Shown here piece after piece: positions 43,074-51,378 of a stretch of DNA of 64,000 nucleotides (position 1 is the first letter of the stretch; every line of letters begins with the position of its first letter). Below the pieces are notes generated by a model. The model ran no database searches and was not told the DNA's origin. It saw nothing but the letters and a program-made list of their open reading frames with translations. Source of the DNA: UBA5543 sp964464965 (GTDB lineage Bacteria > Bacteroidota > Bacteroidia > Chitinophagales > Chitinophagaceae); contig CAYXHM010000007.1 in NCBI GenBank assembly GCA_964464965.1, positions 150,402-214,401 of the forward strand. The letters are read 5' to 3'. The position numbers and the translations under genes are program-made.

Positions 43074-44561
43074 TTATTTAAAGATGAATTTTTCAAGTTC
43101 ATTTCTTGTAATGTAATTTACCCTGTATGGCCCTACCGGCAACCATTTTTCCCCATCAAAAAATTGTGCTACGGCATTCCATATGATTTTCTTACCATGG
43201 CTAACTATAAATGTCCTGCTTGCAGATCCCGTACCGGTTAGAATACATCCGTCAGGTAATAATGCTACACTCCCTCCACCTGTGCCATACCATTCTGCAT
43301 TTGTATCTATGTCACAAGGGAAATCCCACGTCTGCTTCAGTATTGAACTATTCGTTTGTTCCTGTAATACAGAAACATGCGAGATCTTATGTGGAGATGG
43401 ATCAACTCTTATATGGTTCGATGCATTGTTGTTAAATAAATATAATTGTCCATCCGGACCTTTAATGATATTGTGTTGTCCATAAAATAGTTTTCCGTTA
43501 TTGCCGTCTTCTGAAAGATGCCCATATCTATGCAGTATCTTGCCTGAAGGGTATTCAATTTTTATAATCTCACTACTATTTCTATAGCTTATGTATATTA
43601 CATTGTTGTTTGTATCAAAGTAAAATGCATTCATGTGCATCTCTATATTTACGCCTTTTGTACTCCTCCTGAAAAAATCACCTATATCAAGGTGGTCAAT
43701 AGACTTCCATGACCATACAACGTTTTTGTACTTGTCATATTCAATCAGATTGTCAGATTTTGTTTGCCTGTATATGCCATCATTCCGTTGTTCAATTCTG
43801 CCGGGTTGTAACATGCCCGGTTTTAGTTTGTAATCAGCAGGTGCCTTTTCCATTGTAGATTGGAAGCCCGCGACCATGTAGTGTCCATTACTGAGTTTGG
43901 TAAATTCATGGTGGTAAGATTCTTTCGCATTGCCACTTACTTTCCCGTCATTTGGCGCTTGCCATACTATCCTGCCGTTGTAGTCCAGTTCAAAAGCTTC
44001 AAGATCGCTCACGGCAGTAAATGTGCCATCTGCGGTAGGTTTCAGACAACGCAGTTGCATATCTTTCTTTTTAAATAATGGTACATCAGGTAAATACCAT
44101 ATAGGGTTTCCATTCATGTCATATATCACAGATATATTATCAACAATAATAAAAACGTCTTCGTGATGTGTTGCACTATCTATTATTCTCAGCCTGTACT
44201 TGCTACTGTCTATTGTTACATATTTCCCGGTGCGAAAATGATGGGATTGTGTTGTCTTAATATTCTTGCCTTTTTTATCAATATATGTCACACGCCAGGC
44301 ATATTGTTGGTCAAAAGACGGCAGCATAATTATAGTGCGGTTGCTGTCAGACTGATGTGTAATAGAATCTTTAAATACTGCTCCATCATCCCCGGTTATA
44401 TAAGGCCTCACCTCAAATATATATCGTACTGCCCTGGTTTCTGACGGTACTGAAAACCCTGCCAACCTGTAATTGATTACATCACCTTCCCCCGGTATTG
44501 TTTGGGCAGATGATGTTTTGGCTATCAGCCAAAACAATAGCAATGGTAAAATTCTAAACAT
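43074..44561 (-). CDS. Aryl-sulfate sulfotransferase-like periplasmic protein (copy 3)
   Basis: A 495-residue paralog, the most diverged of the three, starting at ATG 44561 with signal peptide FRILPLLLFWLIAKTSSAQ (a GTG at 44582 is possible). Active-site equivalents: His218 (YHHEFTKL), His309 and Asn311 (EMHMNA), Arg327 (SYRN) and His363 (FYGQHN). The Cys next to the catalytic His in copies 1 and 2 is Asn here, and a single Cys remains in FPCDIDTN. Strong retention of the active site with loss of other identities suggests selection for the reaction. Likely first gene of an operon with copy 2 and possibly the 39.7-kb gene. Confidence 0.7.
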   Translation of the reverse strand: MFRILPLLLFWLIAKTSSAQTIPGEGDVINYRLAGFSVPSETRAVRYIFEVRPYITGDDGAVFKDSITHQSDSNRTIIMLPSFDQQYAWRVTYIDKKGKNIKTTQSHHFRTGKYVTIDSSKYRLRIIDSATHHEDVFIIVDNISVIYDMNGNPIWYLPDVPLFKKKDMQLRCLKPTADGTFTAVSDLEAFELDYNGRIVWQAPNDGKVSGNAKESYHHEFTKLSNGHYMVAGFQSTMEKAPADYKLKPGMLQPGRIEQRNDGIYRQTKSDNLIEYDKYKNVVWSWKSIDHLDIGDFFRRSTKGVNIEMHMNAFYFDTNNNVIYISYRNSSEIIKIEYPSGKILHRYGHLSEDGNNGKLFYGQHNIIKGPDGQLYLFNNNASNHIRVDPSPHKISHVSVLQEQTNSSILKQTWDFPCDIDTNAEWYGTGGGSVALLPDGCILTGTGSASRTFIVSHGKKIIWNAVAQFFDGEKWLPVGPYRVNYITRNELEKFIFK

Positions 44562-44647
44562 GAACCGGTTGTTAAAAAACACAACTAAATTTATCGTTTT
44601 TTTACTAACCTAGTGTGCATTGGTTCATATATTAAAGTATATAAAAC

Positions 44648-44680
44648 GAAAATCCCCTTACATAATGTCAGGGGATTTTC
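44648..44680 (-). terminator. Terminator after the 552-residue Ig-like T9SS gene
   Basis: GAAAATCCCC at 44648-44657 pairs with GGGGATTTTC at 44671-44680 around a 13-base loop, 16 bases beyond the stop on the minus strand. Confidence 0.75.
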
Positions 44681-44696
44681 AATGCACGAGTAATGT

Positions 44697-46355
44697 CTAT
44701 ATTTTCGTAAAACGGACAGATGAGTTGATTTGATTTTTGTTATCTGTCACTTGTATAATATATACGCCTGTCGGCAGTGTTGTAATATCTATACTCGTAT
44801 TGTTTTTCGGGTTTATATTACCAGTAGAAATGCTCCTGCCAAGCTTATCTGTTATTTTATATATAGCATCTCCTCTTGTATTATCTACCTTCAATAATAT
44901 TTCAGAACCGCTTGCCGGGTTAGGATATACTGTAATATCAGATCCCGCATTTATATGGCCTACTGATGTTGTTGGAGGTACGATTAATAAAGCTGCATCG
45001 CTGGTGTCGGGTTCTATAATACAGTTACCCGTACCATATATTATGCACCTGAACTGGAATTGGTCCTGAACGCGTGATACACCTTTTACTACCAGCATGC
45101 TTGTTCTCGTTCCGCTATATATACCTCCATCATTCAGGTTTACAAAATTGCCGCCGGGCACTGCCCCCTGCCACTGGTAACGTATATTGCTGCCTGTTGT
45201 TGAAACTTTAAAAACTGCAATAGCTCCAGCTGTTGCTTGTATTACAGTGTCTTTTGGAGGAATACTGATTTTAGGCAACGGGCTTACTACAATGTTCATT
45301 TCGGCAGATGTATCATCTCCGCACTGCCCGATAGTGATGCAACGGATAATAGCACCATTCAATGTGTCTGACGTTGATGTAATGTTCAGGGTGTCATTAT
45401 TCAGTACAAAAGGGTTGCCGGTTATATCAACAAAAGACGATGAACTGTTATGATATATTTGCCATTTGTACGTATTTACAATACCATCTGCCTTTACATA
45501 AAAATCAGCAGGCAGGTTAGTGCACGTACTGTCGTACAAACTTTGTTGGGTTATATTGGTCTCGTCTATTACAGTCAAGGATACTTCTTCCCGGTCACTG
45601 AAGCACATGCCACCTTTTTCATAAACTACAGTACCGGAAAAATTCCGCACGGAGAAGAGTGAAGTGGAGAATAACCCACCGGACCCTTTACCCTCGAATA
45701 TCTCCAGGTCATTATTAGATACATAAGTAGCGCCCAGTGTAGTACCGTTTGTATAGCCTAATGATATACCGTCAACTATAACATAGAAGGCATAGGTCTG
45801 ACCGGAGGTAAGTTGTTGGGATAATGTTACCGGGATACGTGTAAGTACATTTGAAGTAAGGTTCATATTAGATGCCGTACCCAGTAGGGTCCAGTCACCG
45901 CTGGTAGTCTCTGAACCTACAAAGGTGCCTGTCTTAAAATATATACTCACATCGGCAGACGATGTGCTGCTTCGTGGTACAAAGTTAATGGCCGTTACGG
46001 TCAGGTCTGTCTTAGGCTTGCAATCGAAATAAGCACCGGCCTGCCCGTTGTTAGGTGCATTGGTATCTAGACTATCCTCAATTGGTGCGCTTCCACCCGT
46101 CGCTTCTGCATAATATGTGCCCGAGGTAGTAACGACAGGTATAGTATATGTATTACCGGTTGCAACAGGTGTACCGCCGGTGGCCTGTGTGTACCAGTTT
46201 ATAGTGTTGCCGGTAGCGCCGGTAGCTGCCAGGGTGGCGCTACTGCCGGCACATACACTGGCGGGAGTAGTGCTTGTTACTTCACATTGAGCAATGGCAT
46301 TGTTGCATAATACGAGGGTGGAAAAGACGATGGGGTAGAATTTTTTTAGTTTCAT
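44697..46355 (-). CDS. T9SS-exported Ig-like surface protein (552 residues)
   Basis: Signal peptide (FSTLVLCNNAIAQ), then a compact Ig-like domain of the kind common in T9SS proteins (PASVCAGSSATLAATGATG, NTINWYTQATGGTPVATG, SGTYYAEATGG). A beta-sandwich region of about 170 residues follows (DLTVTAINFVPRSSTSSADV; GQTYAFYVIVDG), then two Ig-like repeats with RC-containing strands. The end (TVYPNPASGSEILLK to SVRFTKI) is a type A T9SS sorting domain. It lacks a GEVED domain. Its last repeats match the 39.7-kb protein, so the two are paralogs with exchanged N-terminal parts. Confidence 0.8.
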   Translation of the reverse strand: MKLKKFYPIVFSTLVLCNNAIAQCEVTSTTPASVCAGSSATLAATGATGNTINWYTQATGGTPVATGNTYTIPVVTTSGTYYAEATGGSAPIEDSLDTNAPNNGQAGAYFDCKPKTDLTVTAINFVPRSSTSSADVSIYFKTGTFVGSETTSGDWTLLGTASNMNLTSNVLTRIPVTLSQQLTSGQTYAFYVIVDGISLGYTNGTTLGATYVSNNDLEIFEGKGSGGLFSTSLFSVRNFSGTVVYEKGGMCFSDREEVSLTVIDETNITQQSLYDSTCTNLPADFYVKADGIVNTYKWQIYHNSSSSFVDITGNPFVLNNDTLNITSTSDTLNGAIIRCITIGQCGDDTSAEMNIVVSPLPKISIPPKDTVIQATAGAIAVFKVSTTGSNIRYQWQGAVPGGNFVNLNDGGIYSGTRTSMLVVKGVSRVQDQFQFRCIIYGTGNCIIEPDTSDAALLIVPPTTSVGHINAGSDITVYPNPASGSEILLKVDNTRGDAIYKITDKLGRSISTGNINPKNNTSIDITTLPTGVYIIQVTDNKNQINSSVRFTKI

Positions 46356-46491
46356 AAGATTAACTTTTGGTACTATAAAGTTAAGCTTATACTGCCGCTG
46401 TACCTTTAATACAGGGCATCAGGGCATTAATATTTAATTAAAATAATATAAATATTGTCTTAATAGTGTTTTAATGCGGGCATGAATTGTA

Positions 46492-47772
46492 TTATGAAAT
46501 AACCCAGTCAATTACCTCGTTGGCATATTCCTGGCGGAATGGGGTAGAGATTTTTATATAGTTGTCTGTATAGCCATCCATCATGCCATTTTTCTGCGCA
46601 TGTTCAAATAGTACAGGGCGGGTTTGGCCAATGTGCTGCTGGGTAAAATATTGCAGTTTCTGGTAAGAAAGATTGCGCAGTATTTTATTGCGTTCCTGCC
46701 TGATATGTATGGGCACAACGGGTTTCATATCTGCAGCCGGCGTGTTGGCACGTTCAGAATAAGTGAATACATGCAAGTAGGATATATCCAGCTCATGCAG
46801 GAACTGGTGTGTCTCCTTGAAGTCTTCATCTGTTTCGCCGGGGAAACCTACTATTACATCTACACCTATACAGCAGTGCGGCATCAGCTCTTTTATCAAC
46901 GCTACGCGTTCTGCATACAGTTCTTTCTGGTAACGCCTGCGCATTTGGCCCAGTATCTTTTTGCTGCCGCTTTGTAAGGGTATATGAAAGTGCGGCATAA
47001 ACTTCTCTGATGCGGCTACGAAGGCTATTATCTCATTGGTAAGCAGGTTAGGTTCTATAGACGATATGCGGTAGCGGTCTATACCTTCTACCTTGTCCAG
47101 TTCCTGTATCAGTTCGTAAAAAGACTCTTCACGTTTCTTACCGCCGTTGGTTCCCTTGCCAAAATCGCCCAGGTTGATGCCTGTTAAAACTATTTCGCGA
47201 GTACCACCTTTGGCCAGTTCATTTACATTATCCAGTACCCCTGCAATACTATCGCTGCGGCTATGGCCACGGGCAAGGGGTATCGTACAAAAGCTGCAGT
47301 TATAATCACAACCATCCTGCACCTTCAGGAAAACACGTGTCCTGTCGTTTACAGAATAGGAGCTGTGAAAACCTTCTACCTCATCTATCTCGCAGGAATA
47401 TACCTGTGCTTTGGTCTGGCTCTTGGTAAGGTTGTGCAGGTGTTGTGGCAGGTTAAACTTTTCAGCTGCACCCAGTACCAGGTCCACACCTTCTATTTCT
47501 GCTATTTCCTGTGGTTTCAGTTGTGCATAGCAGCCCGTTATTACCACCATAGCCTCCGGCGCACGGCGCTGTATGCGGCGTACCAGTTGGCGGCATTCTT
47601 TGTCTGCATTGTCGGTAACAGAGCATGTGTTGATAACATAGACATCTGCCTCGTCCTCAAATGCTTTTTTCTCAAAGCCTTCCTGTTCCATCATTCGCCC
47701 AAGGGTAGATGTTTCAGAAAAGTTGAGCTTGCAGCCCAGCGTATGAAATGCTATGGATTTTGTGTTCGTCAC
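46492..47772 (-). CDS. mtaB: tRNA threonylcarbamoyladenosine C2 methylthiotransferase MtaB
   Basis: A 426-residue radical-SAM methylthiotransferase that makes ms2t6A37 in tRNA. The N-terminal UPF0004 domain (FHTLGCKLNFSETS, VINTCSVTDNADKEC) provides the first cluster, and the radical-SAM motif CDYNCSFC with DGCDYNCSFCTIPLARG the second. A TRAM-like domain is at the end. The GTG at 47772 is taken as start because the in-frame TTG at 47781 lies in the promoter element at 47779-47786; either gives FHTLGCKLNF near the N-terminus. Confidence 0.9.
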   Translation of the reverse strand: MTNTKSIAFHTLGCKLNFSETSTLGRMMEQEGFEKKAFEDEADVYVINTCSVTDNADKECRQLVRRIQRRAPEAMVVITGCYAQLKPQEIAEIEGVDLVLGAAEKFNLPQHLHNLTKSQTKAQVYSCEIDEVEGFHSSYSVNDRTRVFLKVQDGCDYNCSFCTIPLARGHSRSDSIAGVLDNVNELAKGGTREIVLTGINLGDFGKGTNGGKKREESFYELIQELDKVEGIDRYRISSIEPNLLTNEIIAFVAASEKFMPHFHIPLQSGSKKILGQMRRRYQKELYAERVALIKELMPHCCIGVDVIVGFPGETDEDFKETHQFLHELDISYLHVFTYSERANTPAADMKPVVPIHIRQERNKILRNLSYQKLQYFTQQHIGQTRPVLFEHAQKNGMMDGYTDNYIKISTPFRQEYANEVIDWVIS

Positions 47773-47778
47773 GGGGCG

Positions 47779-47786
47779 CAAATTTA
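47779..47786 (-). promoter_or_regulatory. Promoter -7 element TAAATTTG for mtaB
   Basis: The minus strand reads TAAATTTG (TAnnTTTG), with its last G 7 bases before the GTG start, the same spacing as for yigZ and the sirtuin gene. Confidence 0.5.
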
Positions 47787-47830
47787 CAGATAATAATCAG
47801 CATAAATGTCAATACATGGTGTTCTTTTGC

Positions 47831-47838
47831 TATCTTTG
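47831..47838 (+). promoter_or_regulatory. Promoter -7 element TATCTTTG for the lipoprotein gene
   Basis: An exact TAnnTTTG match ending 23 bases before the ATG at 47861. It diverges from the mtaB element, leaving 44 bp between the two. Confidence 0.5.
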
Positions 47839-47860
47839 CGCATTCTAAATAAAATATAGT

Positions 47861-48418
47861 ATGAAAAAATTGATACTTTCTGCAGCGTTTTTACCCCTTT
47901 TGGTGTTCACTTCGTGCGATGCCTTGAAAGATAAAGTAGCGGTGAAATTTGATGTCCCCTATTCATCTGAAGTGGCAGTAAAAGGCCTGCCAGGCAATCC
48001 TACCATACCTTCTACAGGTATGAAGCTGACACTGTTCACCACGGCAGAAGCAACAAAGTCTGATGAATACATCAAACAAAACAACACAAGTTCTGAACTA
48101 TTGCAGGAGGCTAAACTGAGCGAACTGAAACTGGAAATGAAAGCTCCTGAAAATCAGAATTTCGATCTGGTGGATTCTATATGGGTTTATTTGTCTGCTA
48201 CCGGTATGACTGAAATAAAGGCGGCTTACAAATATGACATTCCAAAAAACACCAAATCAATAGAAATGAACCTGGAAGATATCAATGTAAAAGACTACTT
48301 CCTGAAAGATTCTATATTCCTGCGTGTTGAGGGACATTTCTACAAATCTCTGGATACAAATACGATAATGAACATCTCAGGTAAGTTATCTGCAGTAGCT
48401 AATCCATTGGAAAAATAA
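47861..48418 (+). CDS. Hypothetical lipoprotein
   Basis: A 185-residue protein with a lipoprotein signal (KKLILSAAFLPLLVFTSC, lipid Cys19). The mature part is predicted beta-rich (VAVKFDVPYSSEVAVKG; LSELKLEMKAPENQNFDLVD; SIWVYLSATGMTEIKAAYKY) and resembles single-domain Bacteroidota outer-membrane lipoproteins of unknown role. It has its own promoter and precedes clpB by 181 bp. No specific function can be assigned. Confidence 0.75.
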   Translation: MKKLILSAAFLPLLVFTSCDALKDKVAVKFDVPYSSEVAVKGLPGNPTIPSTGMKLTLFTTAEATKSDEYIKQNNTSSELLQEAKLSELKLEMKAPENQNFDLVDSIWVYLSATGMTEIKAAYKYDIPKNTKSIEMNLEDINVKDYFLKDSIFLRVEGHFYKSLDTNTIMNISGKLSAVANPLEK

Positions 48419-48599
48419 TGCAGGCCTGACGTAATGACGGTTTATTACGTTTTGTCCTGAAATAAATACAGTTGATAATCAACGGGTAAGACAGCTTGTC
48501 TTGCCCGTTTTTCATTTTCTGCCATATCTGCACAGTTGTTTTTTGTGGAACAGTTTTTAGTGCTCATATTATACAACAAGAAGAAAAAATCAAGAAGAT

Positions 48600-51224
48600 A
48601 TGAACCTGAATAATTTCACGATAAAAGCACAGGAAATGCTGCAACAGGCGCAGCAACTGGCGTTTAACAACCAAAGCCCGAACATTGAAACTGCACACTT
48701 ACTAAAGGCATTGCTGGACGATAAGGAAGGCCCGGTATCTTACCTGCTGAAGAAGAACGATGTAAATATCGGGATGGTAGAAGGTAAGCTGACGGAACAG
48801 ATTGAAAAACTGCCCAAAATAACTACGGGTGAGCCTGCACAAAGCATCAGCCGTGAGATGAATAACGTGGTACTGAAAGCCGGAGCTATCCTGAAACAAT
48901 TCGGCGATGAGTTTGTAACACAGGAGCATTTACTGATAGGTATTCTGCAGGTGAATGACAATGCCGCAAAACTGCTGAAAGATGCGGGACTGACCGAAAA
49001 AGGATTGACAGCAGCAATAAAAGAACTGCGTAAAGGCAGCACAGTAGATTCACAAACATCCGGCCAGCAATATAACTCGCTGGAGCGTTATGCCAAGAAC
49101 CTGAACGAGATGGCACGTGCCGGCAAACTCGACCCTGTAATAGGACGTGATGAGGAAATACGCCGCACGCTGCACATACTATCGCGCAGGAGCAAGAACA
49201 ACCCTATACTGGTGGGTGAGCCCGGTGTGGGTAAAACAGCCATAGTGGAAGGACTGGCGCACCGGATTATTAACGGTGATGTGCCCGACAACCTGAAGTC
49301 TAAAATAATTTTTGCCCTGGATATGGGGCAACTGATGGCGGGTGCAAAATACCGTGGCGAGTTTGAAGAAAGGCTGAAAGCGGTAATAAAAGAAGTAACA
49401 GAAAGTGATGGCAGCATCATACTGTTTATAGACGAGATACACACCCTGATAGGTGCAGGCGCCATGGAAGGTGCTATGGATGCGGCTAATATATTGAAGC
49501 CTGCGCTTGCCCGTGGCGAACTGCGTGCCATAGGTGCCACCACATTAAATGAATATCAAAAATACTTTGAAAAAGATAAAGCGCTTGAGCGCCGTTTCCA
49601 GAAGGTGTTTGTAGATGAGCCTGATGTGGATGATGCCATAAGCATATTGCGCGGACTGAAAGAGCGCTACGAGCACCACCACCAGGTGCGTATAAAAGAC
49701 GAGGCTATAATTGCCGCAGTAGAACTGTCTAACCGTTATATAACAGACCGCTTTTTGCCCGATAAGGCTATAGACCTGATAGACGAAAGCGCAGCAAAGC
49801 TGAAGCTGGAGCTGAACTCTATGCCCGAAGAACTGGATGAACTGGAACGCAGGATACGCCAGTTGGAAATAGAACGTGAAGCTATAAAACGTGAAGATGA
49901 TGAGGTGAAACTGAAGTCACTGAACCAGGAGATATCGCTGCTGAATGTAGAGCGTGATACACTGAAGGCTAAGTGGCTGGAAGAAAAGGATATAGTTGAA
50001 AAGATAAATGCCGCTAAAAGTTCTATAGACGAATTGAAACTACAGGCAGAACAGGCAGAGCGTGAAGGTGACTATGGTAAGGTGGCAGAGATACGCTATG
50101 GCAAGATAAAAGAGCAGGAGGCCATAGTTGCAGAAATGAGCAGGCAACTGGACGAGATGGGTACAGAACGCAAACGCCTGCTGAAGGAAGAAGTAGATGC
50201 GGAGGATATAGCGGAGAACGTGGCAAAGGCTACTGGCATACCTGTGCAGCGCATGTTGCAGAGCGAGCGTGAAAAACTGCTGCACCTTGAAGATGAACTG
50301 CACAAACGTGTGATAGGGCAGGACGAGGCTATAGAAGCGGTAGCAGATGCCATACGCCGCGGACGTGCAGGATTGCAGGACCCGCGCAGGCCTATAGGTT
50401 CTTTTATATTCCTGGGTACTACAGGTGTGGGTAAAACAGAATTGGCCAAAGCACTGGCAGAGGTATTGTTTGACGACGACAGCATGATGACGCGCATAGA
50501 CATGAGCGAATACCAGGAAAAGCACAGCGTAAGCCGCCTGGTAGGTGCACCTCCGGGATACGTGGGTTACGAAGAGGGTGGACAGCTTACCGAAGCGGTA
50601 AGGCGTAAGCCATATTCTGTAGTGCTGCTGGACGAGATAGAGAAAGCACACCCCGATACCTTTAACGTACTGCTGCAGGTGCTGGATGATGGCCGCCTTA
50701 CAGATAACAAGGGTAGGGTAGTGAACTTTAAGAACACAGTGGTAATCATGACCAGCAACACGGGTAGCCATATTATACAGGATAACTTTGCTGATATAGA
50801 AGGCAAAAATGTGGATGAAGTGGTAGAGGCTACAAAAGAGCAGGTGATGGAATTGCTGAAGCAGAATATGCGGCCCGAATTCCTGAACAGGATAGATGAT
50901 ATTATTATGTTCCGCCCGCTGATGAGGGATGAGATAAAAGGCATCATAAGGATACAACTGCAAAACCTGCAAAAACAACTGGCAGCGCAGGATATAAAAC
51001 TGGAGTTTACAGACTATGCACTAAGCTACCTGTCAGAGCGTGGTTTCGACCCACAATATGGTGCCCGCCCGCTGAAGCGCGTGATACAGAAAGACATCAT
51101 CAACCTGCTGAGTAAAAAAATAATAGCTGGCGAGGTAGATAAAAGCAAGCCCGTAATGATAGATGTGTTTGACGGGGTAGTAGTGATACGCAACAATGGC
51201 AACCATGCAGAAAAAGAAAATTAA
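48600..51224 (+). CDS. clpB: Chaperone ClpB (AAA+ disaggregase)
   Basis: An 874-residue hexameric disaggregase working with DnaK. The N-domain covers about residues 1-150. The first AAA+ module has Walker A GEPGVGKT at 206-213. The coiled-coil M-domain (about 410-530, rich in Glu/Lys/Leu heptads) distinguishes ClpB from ClpA/ClpC. The second module has Walker A GTTGVGKT at 606-613. GAKYRGEFEERLK and SRLVGAPPGYVGYEEGG pore-loop regions are intact. Length is normal. A terminator follows. Confidence 0.97.
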   Translation: MNLNNFTIKAQEMLQQAQQLAFNNQSPNIETAHLLKALLDDKEGPVSYLLKKNDVNIGMVEGKLTEQIEKLPKITTGEPAQSISREMNNVVLKAGAILKQFGDEFVTQEHLLIGILQVNDNAAKLLKDAGLTEKGLTAAIKELRKGSTVDSQTSGQQYNSLERYAKNLNEMARAGKLDPVIGRDEEIRRTLHILSRRSKNNPILVGEPGVGKTAIVEGLAHRIINGDVPDNLKSKIIFALDMGQLMAGAKYRGEFEERLKAVIKEVTESDGSIILFIDEIHTLIGAGAMEGAMDAANILKPALARGELRAIGATTLNEYQKYFEKDKALERRFQKVFVDEPDVDDAISILRGLKERYEHHHQVRIKDEAIIAAVELSNRYITDRFLPDKAIDLIDESAAKLKLELNSMPEELDELERRIRQLEIEREAIKREDDEVKLKSLNQEISLLNVERDTLKAKWLEEKDIVEKINAAKSSIDELKLQAEQAEREGDYGKVAEIRYGKIKEQEAIVAEMSRQLDEMGTERKRLLKEEVDAEDIAENVAKATGIPVQRMLQSEREKLLHLEDELHKRVIGQDEAIEAVADAIRRGRAGLQDPRRPIGSFIFLGTTGVGKTELAKALAEVLFDDDSMMTRIDMSEYQEKHSVSRLVGAPPGYVGYEEGGQLTEAVRRKPYSVVLLDEIEKAHPDTFNVLLQVLDDGRLTDNKGRVVNFKNTVVIMTSNTGSHIIQDNFADIEGKNVDEVVEATKEQVMELLKQNMRPEFLNRIDDIIMFRPLMRDEIKGIIRIQLQNLQKQLAAQDIKLEFTDYALSYLSERGFDPQYGARPLKRVIQKDIINLLSKKIIAGEVDKSKPVMIDVFDGVVVIRNNGNHAEKEN

Positions 51225-51281
51225 ACTTGGTTTTTCATAAGAGGTTCTGCCCTCTTGCAGGGCAGGATGGTTTTGGTTTAG

Positions 51282-51308
51282 AGTGCTCTCATTTTTGGGA
51301 GCACTTTT
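51282..51308 (+). terminator. Rho-independent terminator after clpB
   Basis: AGTGCTCTC-ATTTTT-GGGAGCACT forms a 9-bp stem with one G-T pair, followed by TTT. Confidence 0.75.
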
Positions 51309-51378
51309 GTATTTGTGTATTGTGATAGTTATAAGCGCGTGTATCGCTGTATCACCCGATACAACAATACACCCTGCT

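Noticed and set aside
43018..43074. 19-residue extension of the second AssT-like protein
   Set aside because: The ATG at 43017 gives a normal signal peptide; the extension would bury it.
34481..46355. Possible CRISPR or DNA tandem-repeat array in the Ig-like genes
   Set aside because: The similarity is at protein-domain level with irregular spacing and no short identical direct repeats.
50040..50978. 312-codon open frame on the minus strand inside clpB
   Set aside because: It lies wholly opposite a well-conserved gene, has low-complexity His/Tyr/Cys-rich composition typical of antisense frames, and no promoter or homology signal.
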